NCBI RefSeq assembly: GCF_004402045.1
Contig: NZ_SOMG01000003.1
Coordinates: 109,227-173,226, forward strand
From: Lelliottia nimipressuralis
Lineage (GTDB): Bacteria; Pseudomonadota; Gammaproteobacteria; Enterobacterales; Enterobacteriaceae
DNA length: 64,000 nucleotides
Reading direction: 5' to 3'
Positions 31,741 through 42,789 of the stretch are shown here, piece after piece; the stretch's first letter is position 1; each line of letters starts with the position of its first letter. A program made the position numbers and the translations under genes. A model generated the notes under the pieces. It ran no database searches, was not told the origin of the DNA, and saw only the letters and a program-made list of their open reading frames with translations.

Positions 31741-32214
31741 TCAGAGCAGTTTAAAGAGATCCAAAGCAGTTTCTGTCGGAACGCCCTGAACAAAGCATTC
31801 CACCCCGGCCGTTTTCAGGCCATTGAACGCGGCAATATCGTTCGCGTCGACGGAGACCGTTTTGGCAATTTGTTGTTTGCCACTGGCGTAGTGCATGTTT
31901 CCTACGTTGATACGGGTGATGGGCACGCCGCCCTTGACCAGCTGCAGAAAATCGGCGGGAGATTTACAGACCAGCAGAATTTTCTGGCGGTCCGCGGCGC
32001 GATGAATGTTGTCGATCACTTTTTGTAATGACCAGAAACGCACGGCTATCCCTTCCGCGAGCACCATTTCCATCAGGTTCTGTTGAACAGGATCCTCAGC
32101 CACCTCATCGTTGGCGACCAGAACCAGGTTTGCCCCCGCAAACCCTACCCACTGCACGCCCACCTGACCGTGGATCAGGCGTTCATCAATGCGGCATAAG
32201 ACAATGTTTGGCAT
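31741..32214 (-). CDS. agaV: PTS GalNAc-specific EIIB component AgaV
   Basis: 157-residue cytoplasmic EIIB of the mannose-family PTS. Phospho-histidine H15 in RIDERLIHGQVGVQW takes phosphate from AgaF and gives it to incoming GalNAc. Same length as E. coli AgaV and near-identical by eye. 18 bases after agaZ. Confidence 0.96.
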   Translation of the reverse strand: MPNIVLCRIDERLIHGQVGVQWVGFAGANLVLVANDEVAEDPVQQNLMEMVLAEGIAVRFWSLQKVIDNIHRAADRQKILLVCKSPADFLQLVKGGVPITRINVGNMHYASGKQQIAKTVSVDANDIAAFNGLKTAGVECFVQGVPTETALDLFKLL

Positions 32215-32232
32215 AGTGCTTTCCTCTTTTTA

Positions 32233-33528
32233 TTATGCGTTTTGCGTCGTTACGCCTTCGCAGGCGGCGTGGTATTGCTGGAGTATGTCCTGAATGTGGT
32301 CGATGATGAGTTCCCGAGGCGTCGACTTGAGAGCGCCTTCGCGAACTTTGCTGTACTGCAGCGGCAGGTACTGGCTGATCAGCGGCAATGGGATAGGGTC
32401 GTTTGCCAGGTTGCGTACCAGCCGCGCGAAGGCCTCGTCAATCTGGTTGTCCGGCCAATAATAACGCACGCGGTCAGAGTAGCTGTAGCCGCGCGCCAGG
32501 CGACGCGCGTTGCCGTCACCGTGGTAATGGCTTTGCCAGTACTTCGGTCGGTCGAGCATCACGTTTTCCAGCACGTGGCGCAGGCCAGAGCTGGCCTTCG
32601 CTGGCAGCAGCTCCTCTTCAATGGCGGCCAGTGAGAAGAGGGCTTCGCGCAGGGCGAAGGTCAATGCCGGGCCGACTTTTAAGATGGCGAAGTGATCTTT
32701 TACCAGCTGGCGCAGCGCCTGCGGCGTCTGGTAGTCAGTGGAGTGCGCTTCAAAAACCAGCGTATCGTAGGCTTCCACCATTTCGCTCAGGGCGATGGCT
32801 TTTTCCGGCCGATAGTCGCAGACGTGTGCGTGGTCGAACTCCACGCCGGGCTGTACCACCAGTCCGATAATGCGTGGCCAGATGTCGCTTAATCCTTCCT
32901 TTTCGAACGCGTGACGATGTGCTTCAAGCGTCGCGCGCGCCGCGTCTGGCGTGGTGACCTCAAGCTCGGTGAGCGTGTCGTGCGCTCCACCCGGTACCGG
33001 AACCTCCGTGCCGATAACGTAGACCAGATCGGATTCACCAAACTGTTCCCGACAGGTCGCTTCGGCAATGTTTGCCAGACGTGCGGCGCGTTCGGCGACA
33101 ATCGCGTCGGTCAGGGGAACCGGGTCGCCCTTACAGGACATGCTGCAGTCGAGGTGGATTTTTTTGAACCCGGCAGCGACATAGCTTTTAATGAGATCGT
33201 CGGCATTGGCCATGGCTTCCCGTGCGGGCAGATGTTGCCAGCGGTTTGGCCCTAAGTGATCGCCGCCGAGGATCAGCTGTGACGCCGGGAAGCCAAGAGA
33301 GCCTGCCAGCTTGCAGACGAACCCGTGAAAATCGGCAGGCGTCATGCCGGTGTAACCGCCAAACTGATCGACCTGGTTTGAGGTGGCCTCAATCAGCAGC
33401 GGTGTCTGTTGCGAATAGGCGTAACGAATTGCGGCTTCAAGTACCAGCGGATGCGCGGAGCAGACGGCATAAATTCCGTTTGTCTTCCCCCGTTTATGCT
33501 GCTCCACCATTTCTGTCAGATGTTTCAC
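32233..33528 (-). CDS. agaZ: Tagatose-1,6-bisphosphate aldolase accessory subunit
   Basis: 431-residue GatZ/KbaZ-family protein required for activity and stability of the KbaY aldolase. Core motifs [23 protein letters not shown] and [15 protein letters not shown] start at 33528 chosen: it gives [11 protein letters not shown] as in E. coli and is preceded by GGAGAGGAAA; an ATG 12 bases upstream overlaps that ribosome-binding site. First gene of the agaZVWEFA operon, divergent from agaR. Also called kbaZ. Confidence 0.95.
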   Translation of the reverse strand: MKHLTEMVEQHKRGKTNGIYAVCSAHPLVLEAAIRYAYSQQTPLLIEATSNQVDQFGGYTGMTPADFHGFVCKLAGSLGFPASQLILGGDHLGPNRWQHLPAREAMANADDLIKSYVAAGFKKIHLDCSMSCKGDPVPLTDAIVAERAARLANIAEATCREQFGESDLVYVIGTEVPVPGGAHDTLTELEVTTPDAARATLEAHRHAFEKEGLSDIWPRIIGLVVQPGVEFDHAHVCDYRPEKAIALSEMVEAYDTLVFEAHSTDYQTPQALRQLVKDHFAILKVGPALTFALREALFSLAAIEEELLPAKASSGLRHVLENVMLDRPKYWQSHYHGDGNARRLARGYSYSDRVRYYWPDNQIDEAFARLVRNLANDPIPLPLISQYLPLQYSKVREGALKSTPRELIIDHIQDILQQYHAACEGVTTQNA

Positions 33529-33559
33529 TTTCCTCTCCATGTCGGATGGTGATGACACT

Positions 33560-33583
33560 TATCTTTCGTTTTGTTTCATTTAA
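33560..33583 (-). promoter_or_regulatory. AgaR operator near the agaZ start
   Basis: TATCTTTCGTTTTGTTTCATT matches the AgaR consensus core (TTTCGTTTTGTTTC). 32 bases before the agaZ start. Confidence 0.7.
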
Positions 33584-33599
33584 TCCTGCATCATGGTGA

Positions 33600-33622
33600 T
33601 ATAAAAATAAAACGAAAGATAA
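33600..33622. promoter_or_regulatory. AgaR-type operator, agaZ-agaR gap
   Basis: The reverse complement contains TATCTTTCGTTTTATTTTT, sharing the TATCTTTCGTTTT core with 33560 and 28309. It is inverted relative to the 33560 site with 16 bases between them. Confidence 0.5.
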
Positions 33623-33641
33623 TAGTTTTCCGATCTGTTTC

Positions 33642-33665
33642 ACAAAAGAAACGGAATGAAAGGTT
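33642..33665. promoter_or_regulatory. AgaR operator, agaZ-agaR gap
   Basis: The reverse complement reads AACCTTTCATTCCGTTTC..., one mismatch from the 24-base AgaR consensus. Position midway in the divergent gap could affect both promoters. Confidence 0.65.
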
Positions 33666-33737
33666 TCAGCGCGGGTAAGGTGAATGCCAGGCGGGTTTTC
33701 AGGGCTTGCATTCCCCCAAAAGAAAGGCGTTAATAGG

Positions 33738-33761
33738 CAAAACGAAATAAAACGAAAGTGT
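33738..33761. promoter_or_regulatory. AgaR operator just before agaR
   Basis: The reverse complement reads ACACTTTCGTTTTATTTCG..., one mismatch from consensus. 18 bases before the agaR ATG, so autoregulation of agaR is likely. Confidence 0.7.
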
Positions 33762-33779
33762 TTTTACTAAGGAGCTCGC

Positions 33780-34583
33780 ATGAGCAGCACCGATCCATCC
33801 GCAGAAAAGCGCATCACCGGCACCAGTGAAAGGCGAGAGCAAATCATTCAGCGGCTGCGGGCGCAGGGAAGCGTACAGGTTAACGATCTTTCTCATTTAT
33901 ATGGCGTATCAACGGTAACGATCCGCAACGATCTGGCATTCCTTGAAAAACAGGGTATCGCCGTGCGCGCTTACGGTGGCGCGCTCATCTGTGAGGGCAA
34001 TTCGCCGGGCGCTGAGCCTTCTGTAGAAGACAAAAGCTCGCTCAACACGGCGGTGAAGCGCAGTATCGCGCAGGCCGCTGCCGCGCTGGTGAAACCCGGA
34101 CACCGCATTATTCTGGACTCCGGTACCACGACGTTTGAAATTGCCCGCATGCTGCGTCAGCACACGGATGTGATTGCCATGACCAATGGGATGAACGTGG
34201 CGAATGCGTTGCTGGAGGCGGAAGGCGTGGAACTGCTGATGACCGGCGGGCACTTGCGCCGCCAGTCGCAATCCTTCTACGGCGACCAGGCGGAGCAGTC
34301 CTTACAGAATTATCACTTTGATCTGCTGTTCCTGGGCGTTGACGCCATCGATCTCGATCGCGGCGTGAGTACGCATAACGAAGACGAGGCCCGTCTGAAC
34401 CGCAAAATGTGCGAGGTGGCAGAGCGTATTATTGTGGTGACTGACTCCAGCAAATTTAACCGCTCAAGCCTGCATAAAATCATTGATACGCAACGGATTG
34501 ATATGATTATTGTCGACGAAGGCATTCCGGCCGAGAGCCTGGACGGGTTGCGTAAAAGCGGGATCGACGTGGTGTTGGTTTAA
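33780..34583 (+). CDS. agaR: DeoR-family repressor of the aga regulon
   Basis: 267 residues (E. coli 269). N-terminal DeoR helix-turn-helix ([20 protein letters not shown]...[17 protein letters not shown], about 18-60) and C-terminal sugar-phosphate sensor domain with the [10 protein letters not shown] and GVDAID motifs. Expected to bind the TTTCRTTTYRTTTY operators present in both aga promoter gaps and upstream of itself. ATG follows AAGGAGCTCGC. Divergent from agaZ. Confidence 0.95.
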   Translation: MSSTDPSAEKRITGTSERREQIIQRLRAQGSVQVNDLSHLYGVSTVTIRNDLAFLEKQGIAVRAYGGALICEGNSPGAEPSVEDKSSLNTAVKRSIAQAAAALVKPGHRIILDSGTTTFEIARMLRQHTDVIAMTNGMNVANALLEAEGVELLMTGGHLRRQSQSFYGDQAEQSLQNYHFDLLFLGVDAIDLDRGVSTHNEDEARLNRKMCEVAERIIVVTDSSKFNRSSLHKIIDTQRIDMIIVDEGIPAESLDGLRKSGIDVVLV

Positions 34584-34607
34584 AGAGGGTTTTTCCCCTC
34601 ACACTAA

Positions 34608-34630
34608 CCCTCTCCCCACAGGGGAGAGGG
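34608..34630. repeat. CCCTCTCCCC hairpin repeat after agaR
   Basis: Perfect palindrome CCCTCTCCCC-ACA-GGGGAGAGGG, preceded by CCCTCACACTAA. A similar element is at 49809-49829. Probably a dispersed intergenic repeat serving as the shared 3' boundary of the convergent agaR and garD. Confidence 0.7.
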
Positions 34631-34655
34631 AACGGAATGGTGCCGTTAGTGACGA

Positions 34656-36227
34656 TCACGTCACCGGTGCCGGGTTAAATACCGCCAGCTGGTTATGCAG
34701 CCCCCATTGATCCGAGAAAGTTTTTTTCCGCCCGCTCGCCACGTCCAGAATGAAGTGGAACAGCTTCCAGCCCACCTCCTCAATGCTCTCTTCCCCGGTG
34801 GCGATGGTACCTGCATTGATATCCATTAAGTCGTACCAGCGGTTTGCCAGCTCGGTGCGCGTCGCCATTTTAATCACCGGAACCGCCATCAGACCGTACG
34901 GCGTACCACGCCCGGTGGTGAAGACCTGCACCGTAATACCGGATGCCACCTGCTGCGTGCCGCAGACAAAATCGCTGGCTGGCGTTGCCGCGTAGATCAG
35001 GCCGCGCTTCGTCGGACGCTGGCCGGGAGAGAGCACTTCGGCAATGGCACTCTGACCGGATTTGGCAATGGAGCCGAGGGCTTTTTCCACCACGTTTGCC
35101 AGACCGCCTTTTTTGTTCCCCGGAGAGGGGTTGGCGCTGCGGTCGGTTTTACCCATATCCAGATAGTTATCGTACCAGGCCATCTCCTCAAGCAGGCGTT
35201 TGCCGACCTCTTCATTGACGGCGCGTGGCGTAAGCAAATGGATGGCGTCACGGACTTCGGTCACTTCGGAGAACATTACCGTGGCGCCGCAGCGAACAAG
35301 CAGATCGGACGCATAGCCCACAGCCGGGTTAGCCGTCACGCCGGAGAATGCATCGCTGCCGCCGCACTGGGTGCCCACCACCAGTTCCGACGCCGGACAC
35401 GTTTCGCGCTGGCGCCGGTTGAGTTTGTCCAGATGGCGCTCTGCGACCTGCAGAATATCGTCGACCATTGAACGGAATCCAACGTGGCGTTCGTCCTGCA
35501 GGCGCACAATGCTGGCCTCATCCGCAGGGATGGCTTTGACATCTTCCGTGCCCTGCAGCAGGCGCTCGGGCTGGAGCTTTTCGCACCCCAGACCGATCAC
35601 CATCACCTCGCCGCCAAAGTTCGGGTTGAGGGCGATGTTGTGGATAGTACGAATTGGCACGACCGCTGCCGGTGCGTTAATCGCCACGCCGCAGCCGTAA
35701 AGGTGGTTCAGGCCGACCACACCGTCCACGTTCGGGTATTTTGGCAGCAGATCGCGCTCGATGATTTTCACCACGTAATCCACTACGCCCGCCACGCAGT
35801 GCACGCTGGTGGTAATGCCGAGCAGGTTTTTGGTACCGACGCTGCCGTCCGCATTGCGATAGCCTTCAAAGGTATAGCCTTCCAGCGGAGGAAGCGGCTC
35901 CGGCACGCGGGTTGCCAGGGGCAGCGTATTCAGCGGCGGTGCTTCCGGCAGCTCAACCAGTGACTCCTCAATCCAGCTCCCCTGCGGAATGAAGCGGACG
36001 GCATAGCCGATGACTTCGCCATAACGCACGATTTCACTTTTAGCAGGGATATCCACCAGGGCAACTTTATGTCCCTGCGGAATATGCTCAATCAGTTCCA
36101 GCCCGTCCGGAAAGCGGGTTCCTGCTTTTAAGCCATTGTCGTTGACAATAATCGCCACGTTATCGGTGTCATGCACTTTTATATAGAACGCCGTCGGCGA
36201 TGCGTGTCGAATTTCAATGTCGGCCAT
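34656..36227 (-). CDS. garD: Galactarate dehydratase
   Basis: 523 residues, same as E. coli. Iron-dependent dehydratase (UxaA/GarD family) turning D-galactarate into 5-keto-4-deoxy-D-glucarate. N-terminal SAF-like domain (about 1-90) and a C-terminal catalytic part with [33 protein letters not shown] and [10 protein letters not shown]. Divergent from garL across 374 bases; product is the GarL substrate. CdaR activation expected from E. coli. Confidence 0.97.
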   Translation of the reverse strand: MADIEIRHASPTAFYIKVHDTDNVAIIVNDNGLKAGTRFPDGLELIEHIPQGHKVALVDIPAKSEIVRYGEVIGYAVRFIPQGSWIEESLVELPEAPPLNTLPLATRVPEPLPPLEGYTFEGYRNADGSVGTKNLLGITTSVHCVAGVVDYVVKIIERDLLPKYPNVDGVVGLNHLYGCGVAINAPAAVVPIRTIHNIALNPNFGGEVMVIGLGCEKLQPERLLQGTEDVKAIPADEASIVRLQDERHVGFRSMVDDILQVAERHLDKLNRRQRETCPASELVVGTQCGGSDAFSGVTANPAVGYASDLLVRCGATVMFSEVTEVRDAIHLLTPRAVNEEVGKRLLEEMAWYDNYLDMGKTDRSANPSPGNKKGGLANVVEKALGSIAKSGQSAIAEVLSPGQRPTKRGLIYAATPASDFVCGTQQVASGITVQVFTTGRGTPYGLMAVPVIKMATRTELANRWYDLMDINAGTIATGEESIEEVGWKLFHFILDVASGRKKTFSDQWGLHNQLAVFNPAPVT

Positions 36228-36601
36228 TGTTCACTATTCTCCAGCAAAGTGTCTGATAATAAAGTCAGCCCATTTTCTAATGGTAGAAATAAATACGTGG
36301 CTTTCAGAAATAAAGCATGTCAGCAGATGGGATGTGAGAATGTGATCCCGATCGCTCCGGAACCAGTAATGCCTGATTCTGTGCATTAGCGCCCAGTGCT
36401 TTGTGCATATGCTCAAAATATTATCAAAATGTACCGGAATGCTTGAGCATTAAAACAATGTGCGGTCGTGGATTGCGTCTTATACTGAATGACGATTTTA
36501 TTACGCCAAACCAGCTCAGAATAATAAATATAATCCTGTCGCTGCGTCTGAATAAATAAAATGATATTGAACAAGGCTGCGGAATTAAAAAGGTAAACGC
36601 G
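36228..36601. promoter_or_regulatory. garD-garL divergent regulatory region
   Basis: AT-rich 374-base gap with no convincing gene. A candidate garL -10 TATACT lies at 36481-36486 with a poor -35, as expected of an activated promoter. A palindrome AATGCTTGAGCATT (36438-36451) centres about 48 bases before the likely start point, and its ATGCTCAA arm recurs at 36409-36416. These are candidate CdaR sites; no consensus is known to me. Confidence 0.45.
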
Positions 36602-37372
36602 ATGAATAACGATATCTTCCCGAATAAGTTTAAAGCGGCCCTCGCGGCACACCAGATTCAGATTGGCTGCTGGTCCGCGCTGGCAAACCCCATCAGCACG
36701 GAAGTGCTGGGTCTGGCCGGTTTCGACTGGCTGGTGCTGGACGGCGAGCATGCGCCGAATGATATCAGCACCTTTATTCCGCAATTGATGGCGCTGAAAG
36801 GCAGCCACAGCGCACCGGTAGTGCGCGTGCCGACCAACGAACCGGTGATCGTTAAACGTCTGCTGGATATCGGTTTCTACAATTTCCTGATCCCGTTTGT
36901 GGAAACGCCAGAGCAGGCGGCGCTGGCCGTGGCCTCCACGCGCTATCCCCCGGAAGGGATCCGCGGCGTCTCCGTTTCACACCGCGCCAACATGTTTGGC
37001 ACCGTCCCGGACTACTTCGTGCAGTCCAACAGCAACATCACCATCCTGGTCCAGATCGAGAGCCAGCAGGGCGTCGATAACGTCGATGCAATTGCCGCCA
37101 CCGACGGCGTGGACGGTATCTTCGTCGGCCCAAGCGATCTGGCGGCCGCGTTCGGACACCTGGGGAATGCCGGTCACCCGGACGTACAGCGTGCCATTCA
37201 GCACATCTTTGCCCGCGCCAAAGCGCACGGTAAACCGTGCGGCATTCTGGCACCGGTTGAGGCGGATGCCCGCCGCTATCTGGAGTGGGGAGCCACGTTT
37301 GTTGCCGTCGGCAGCGACCTCGGCGTATTCCGCTCGGCCACGCAGAAATTAGCGGACGCTTTTAAAAAATAA
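36602..37372 (+). CDS. garL: 5-keto-4-deoxy-D-glucarate aldolase
   Basis: 256-residue class II HpcH/HpaI-family aldolase, cleaving 5-keto-4-deoxy-D-glucarate to pyruvate and tartronate semialdehyde. Motif [11 protein letters not shown] (catalytic-base H50), [19 protein letters not shown] and [13 protein letters not shown]. Same length as E. coli. In E. coli garL is second after the transporter garP; here it is the first plus-strand gene and no garP precedes it. Confidence 0.97.
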   Translation: MNNDIFPNKFKAALAAHQIQIGCWSALANPISTEVLGLAGFDWLVLDGEHAPNDISTFIPQLMALKGSHSAPVVRVPTNEPVIVKRLLDIGFYNFLIPFVETPEQAALAVASTRYPPEGIRGVSVSHRANMFGTVPDYFVQSNSNITILVQIESQQGVDNVDAIAATDGVDGIFVGPSDLAAAFGHLGNAGHPDVQRAIQHIFARAKAHGKPCGILAPVEADARRYLEWGATFVAVGSDLGVFRSATQKLADAFKK

Positions 37373-37392
37373 CCATCATTGAGGAAAAAACT

Positions 37393-38283
37393 ATGACGCT
37401 GAAAGTGGGTTTTATTGGCCTGGGGATCATGGGTAAACCAATGAGTAAGAACCTCATCAAAGCAGGTTACTCACTGGTGGTATCCGATCACAATCCGCAG
37501 GCCGTGGCAGAGGTGATAGCGGCTGGCGCAGAAGCGGCCACCACCGCGAAAGCCATTGCTGAGCAGTGCGATGTCATCATCACCATGCTGCCAAACTCAC
37601 CGCATGTTAAAGAGGTTGCGCTGGGTGAGAACGGCATTATCGACGGTGCGAAGCCTGGCCTGGTGCTGATCGATATGAGCTCTATCGCGCCGCTCGCAAG
37701 CCGTGAAATCAGCGAGGCGTTAAAAGCGAAGGGTGTTGATATGCTGGACGCGCCGGTCAGCGGCGGTGAGCCGAAAGCGATCGACGGCACGCTGTCGGTG
37801 ATGGTCGGCGGCGACAAGGCCGTTTTCGACAAATACTACGATCTGATGAAAGCGATGGCGGGCTCCGTGGTGCATACCGGGGACATCGGCGCCGGTAACG
37901 TGACCAAGCTGGCAAACCAGGTGATTGTGGCGCTAAACATTGCCGCCATGTCGGAAGCGCTGACGCTGGCTACCAAAGCGGGCGTCAACCCGGACCTGGT
38001 CTATCAGGCGATTCGCGGTGGTCTGGCGGGTAGTACCGTGCTGGATGCCAAAGCGCCGATGGTCATGGACAGAAATTTCAAACCCGGCTTTCGCATCGAC
38101 CTGCATATTAAAGACCTGGCCAACGCGCTGGATACCTCTCACGGCGTGGGGGCACAGCTGCCGCTGACCGCTGCGGTCATGGAGATGATGCAGGCGCTGC
38201 GCGCGGATGGCCTGGGCACGGCCGACCACAGCGCGCTTGCGTGCTACTACGAAAAGCTGGCGAAGGTGGAAGTCGCGCGTTAA
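37393..38283 (+). CDS. garR: Tartronate semialdehyde reductase
   Basis: 296-residue NAD(P)H-dependent beta-hydroxyacid dehydrogenase that reduces tartronate semialdehyde to D-glycerate. Rossmann motif GFIGLGIMGKPMSKNL (6-21), substrate loop DAPVSGGEPKA and catalytic-lysine motif GNVTKLANQ. 20 bases after garL, so an operon of two. The next gene is rnpB; the glycerate kinase garK found here in E. coli is missing. Confidence 0.97.
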   Translation: MTLKVGFIGLGIMGKPMSKNLIKAGYSLVVSDHNPQAVAEVIAAGAEAATTAKAIAEQCDVIITMLPNSPHVKEVALGENGIIDGAKPGLVLIDMSSIAPLASREISEALKAKGVDMLDAPVSGGEPKAIDGTLSVMVGGDKAVFDKYYDLMKAMAGSVVHTGDIGAGNVTKLANQVIVALNIAAMSEALTLATKAGVNPDLVYQAIRGGLAGSTVLDAKAPMVMDRNFKPGFRIDLHIKDLANALDTSHGVGAQLPLTAAVMEMMQALRADGLGTADHSALACYYEKLAKVEVAR

Positions 38284-38306
38284 TCGCGTCTTGCCCACAC
38301 CTGAGG

Positions 38307-38335
38307 GTGACAGCGGCGCGCAAACCCTCTATACT
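38307..38335 (+). promoter_or_regulatory. rnpB promoter
   Basis: GTGACA at 38307-38312 and TATACT at 38330-38335 with a 17-base spacer. The -10 ends 7 bases before the 5' end of the RNase P RNA. Confidence 0.8.
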
Positions 38336-38342
38336 GCGCGCC

Positions 38343-38719
<377 letters not shown>

Positions 38720-38724
38720 TCTTA

Positions 38725-38751
38725 AAAAACCCCGCTTCGGCGGGGTTTTTG
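38725..38751 (+). terminator. rnpB intrinsic terminator
   Basis: CCCCGC-TTCG-GCGGGG hairpin with A residues before and five T residues after. Confidence 0.95.
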
Positions 38752-38767
38752 CTTTCAGAGGATTGCA

Positions 38768-38794
38768 GGGCGGGTAAGCGCAGCGTCACCCGGC
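38768..38794. repeat. REP-like palindrome after rnpB
   Basis: GGGCGGGTAAGCGCAGCGTCACCCGGC, one REP unit just after the rnpB terminator. Confidence 0.65.
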
Positions 38795-39326
38795 AATCGC
38801 ATAAGCGACATCAATTCTCATATTTGCGACATTAAGCACATTTCACTGTTTTTACCCCTTCAATGTCTATCCGGCATCTATAGACGATCGACATCACGAA
38901 ATTTCACGCTAGAAAATCATCAATCTTTAGTGTTGATAATTTGTTGCGAACGTTGCCTTAATGATCGTGAAACTTTACTCGTTTGATATGTACATATTGA
39001 AATTAAAAACATTCGCCCCGTGAATGTGTGACGTATTCCACTCTTTTCCTGAAGCTTAAAAATTCGCGCCAGAAAAATTTGATAAATTGAAAGAATGTTT
39101 CAAATAAATAACGGTTATTTATTGTCCTTTAATTGCCTGAAAGATCGTCTTTATTGATTTTTTTGCCACAGTTAAATTTGCTCGGGTTATCGCCATAAAA
39201 TAAATTTATTACCGCTATTTTTGTTGATCAATATCAGCGTTGTAGCGTATTTATTGTCTTCTAATTACTTGATAGGTAAGGTTTTTAATGATTTATTGAT
39301 GTGCAGGTTAAAGGCACTGAAAAGGA
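38795..39326. promoter_or_regulatory. Long AT-rich gap before tdcA
   Basis: More than 500 bases between the rnpB REP and the tdcA CRP site, strongly AT-rich with many A/T runs. No frame resembling TdcR, encoded upstream of tdcA in E. coli, was found. By analogy this is likely to bind IHF, H-NS or other nucleoid proteins that shape tdc control; no exact site can be claimed. Confidence 0.4.
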
Positions 39327-39348
39327 AATTGTGAGTAACAGCACATAC
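39327..39348 (+). promoter_or_regulatory. CRP site of the tdc operon
   Basis: TTGTGAGTAACAGCACATA: TGTGA-N6-GCACA, one mismatch from the CRP core. It is centred about 41-42 bases before the start point expected from the -10 at 39368 (class II). E. coli tdc has a CRP site at nearly the same place. Confidence 0.75.
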
Positions 39349-39367
39349 CCCTTTAAACATTATTGAG

Positions 39368-39373
39368 TAGAAT
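39368..39373 (+). promoter_or_regulatory. tdc operon -10 element
   Basis: TAGAAT, without a good -35, matching a CRP-activated promoter; the expected start point is near 39380. Confidence 0.6.
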
Positions 39374-39407
39374 TCACCCCGTCATAGGGAAATAAGCGCA
39401 GAATATT

Positions 39408-40328
39408 ATGAACACTATTATTCTACCGAAAACACAGCACCTCGTGGTATTTCAGGAAGTCATTAAAAGTGGCTCCATAGGTTCTGCAGCAAGACAGCTG
39501 GGCCTGACGCAGCCCGCCGTCAGCAAAATCATCAGCGATATCGAATCCTACTTTGGCGTGGAAGTGATGGTGCGTAAAAACACCGGCGTAAAACTCACTG
39601 CCGCGGGCCAGGTACTGCTCTCCTACTCGGAGTCGATCACGCGTGAAATGAAAAACATGGTGAGCGAAATCAACAGCCTGAGCTTCAGCACCGTCATGGA
39701 CGTATCCTTTGGCTACCCGTCGCTGATCGGCTTTACCTTCCTGTCTGAGATGATCAAAAAATTTAAGGAAGTGTTTCCGAAAGCACGCGTCTCCATGTAT
39801 GAAGCGCAGCTGTCATCTTTCCTGCCGGCCATTCGCGATGGTCGTCTGGATTTCGCCATCGGCACGCTGAGCGATGAAATGCTGCTGCAGGATCTGCACG
39901 TCGAGCCGCTGTTTGAGTCCGAGTTTGTGCTGGTTGCCAGCAAATCACGAACGTGCACCGGCCCGACGACACTGGCATCGCTCACGCAGGAGCAGTGGGT
40001 GATGCCGCAAACCGATATGGGCTACTACAAAGAACTTCTGACCACCCTGCAAGACAACCACATCAGCATTGAAAACATCGTCCAGACCGATTCCGTCGTC
40101 ACCATTTATAACCTTGTGCTGAATGCCGATTATCTGACGGTCATTCCCCGCGACATGATTGCCCCGTTCGGTTCTGACCAGTTTATTGTCCTGCCAGTGG
40201 AAGATGAATTACCCGTGGCGCGTTATGCCGCCGTGTGGTCGAAAAATTACAGAATTAAAAAATCAGCGTCAGTATTAGTTGAACTGGCAAAACAATATTC
40301 GTCGATGAATATCGAAAGACGACGATGA
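39408..40328 (+). CDS. tdcA: LysR-type activator of the tdc operon
   Basis: 306 residues (E. coli 312). N-terminal winged helix-turn-helix (HLVVFQEVIKSGSIGSAARQLGLTQPAVSKII, about 10-42) and a C-terminal substrate-binding-like domain with MYEAQLSSFLPAIRDGRLDFAIGT. The C-terminus is slightly shorter than in K-12. Activates anaerobic expression of its own operon; the inducer is thought to be a metabolite of threonine/serine catabolism. ATG 39408, first gene of tdcABCDE. Confidence 0.96.
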   Translation: MNTIILPKTQHLVVFQEVIKSGSIGSAARQLGLTQPAVSKIISDIESYFGVEVMVRKNTGVKLTAAGQVLLSYSESITREMKNMVSEINSLSFSTVMDVSFGYPSLIGFTFLSEMIKKFKEVFPKARVSMYEAQLSSFLPAIRDGRLDFAIGTLSDEMLLQDLHVEPLFESEFVLVASKSRTCTGPTTLASLTQEQWVMPQTDMGYYKELLTTLQDNHISIENIVQTDSVVTIYNLVLNADYLTVIPRDMIAPFGSDQFIVLPVEDELPVARYAAVWSKNYRIKKSASVLVELAKQYSSMNIERRR

Positions 40329-40429
40329 ATAATTAGTATCCATTTTAAAAACACCCAGAGCGTTAACATGTTAACGCGCTGATACCCTGACTTTGCCCGA
40401 AAAGAATGAATTATTATAACGAGGATATT

Positions 40430-41419
40430 ATGCATATTACCTACGATCTCCCGGTAACGATTGAAGATATTCAGGATGCCAGAAAGCGACTGGCAGGAAA
40501 GATATATAAAACCGGTATGCCACGCTCGAATTATCTCAGCGAACGCTGTAAGGGCGAAATATTCCTGAAGTTTGAGAACATGCAGCGTACCGGTTCGTTT
40601 AAGATCCGCGGTGCGTTTAACAAATTAAGCTCGCTGACCGACGCCGAAAAACGCAAAGGCGTCGTCGCCTGCTCCGCGGGAAACCACGCTCAGGGGGTGT
40701 CCCTCTCCTGCGCCATGCTGGGCATTGACGGCAAAGTCGTGATGCCGATGGGCGCACCGAAGTCTAAAGTTGCCGCGACGCGCGACTACTCGGCGGAGGT
40801 GGTACTGCACGGCGAGAACTTCAACGATACCATCGCCAAAGTCAGCGAGATCGTCGAGATGGAAGGGCGTATTTTTATTCCACCTTATGATGACGCCAAA
40901 GTGATCGCCGGGCAGGGCACCATCGGGCTGGAGATTCTCGAAGATTTATACGATGTGGATAACGTTATTGTGCCTATCGGCGGCGGCGGTTTAATTGCCG
41001 GGATTGCGACGGCAATTAAATCCATCAACCCCACCATTAATATTATCGGCGTGCAGTCAGAAAATGTTCACGGCATGGCGGCATCGTATCAGGCTGGAGA
41101 AATAACAAGCCATCGCGTTACCGGCACGCTGGCCGACGGCTGTGACGTTTCTCGTCCCGGTAATTTACCGTTCGAAATTGTTCGTGAATTAGTCGATGAC
41201 ATTGTGCTGGTCAGCGAAGATAACATTCGCGACAGCATGATTGCACTCATTCAGCGAAATAAAGTGGTGACGGAAGGCGCCGGCGCGCTGGCCTGTGCCG
41301 CGTTATTAAGCGGCAAGCTAGACCACTATATTCAGGGGCGTAAAACCGTCTGCATTATTTCCGGCGGCAATATCGATCTCTCCCGCGTTTCCCAAATTAC
41401 CGGCTTCGTTGACGCATAA
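40430..41419 (+). CDS. tdcB: Catabolic (anaerobic) threonine dehydratase
   Basis: PLP-dependent, AMP-activated deaminase of threonine (to 2-oxobutyrate) and serine (to pyruvate). 329 residues as in E. coli. PLP lysine K58 in [11 protein letters not shown]; phosphate-binding glycine loop [10 protein letters not shown]. Start 40430 ([10 protein letters not shown], after ACGAGGATATT) chosen over an in-frame ATG at 40406. 101 bases after tdcA. Confidence 0.97.
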   Translation: MHITYDLPVTIEDIQDARKRLAGKIYKTGMPRSNYLSERCKGEIFLKFENMQRTGSFKIRGAFNKLSSLTDAEKRKGVVACSAGNHAQGVSLSCAMLGIDGKVVMPMGAPKSKVAATRDYSAEVVLHGENFNDTIAKVSEIVEMEGRIFIPPYDDAKVIAGQGTIGLEILEDLYDVDNVIVPIGGGGLIAGIATAIKSINPTINIIGVQSENVHGMAASYQAGEITSHRVTGTLADGCDVSRPGNLPFEIVRELVDDIVLVSEDNIRDSMIALIQRNKVVTEGAGALACAALLSGKLDHYIQGRKTVCIISGGNIDLSRVSQITGFVDA

Positions 41420-41425
41420 AGGTGA

Positions 41426-42760
<1,335 letters not shown>

Positions 42761-42789
42761 CCAAAGCTCAGGAAGAGCGGAGTCACATG

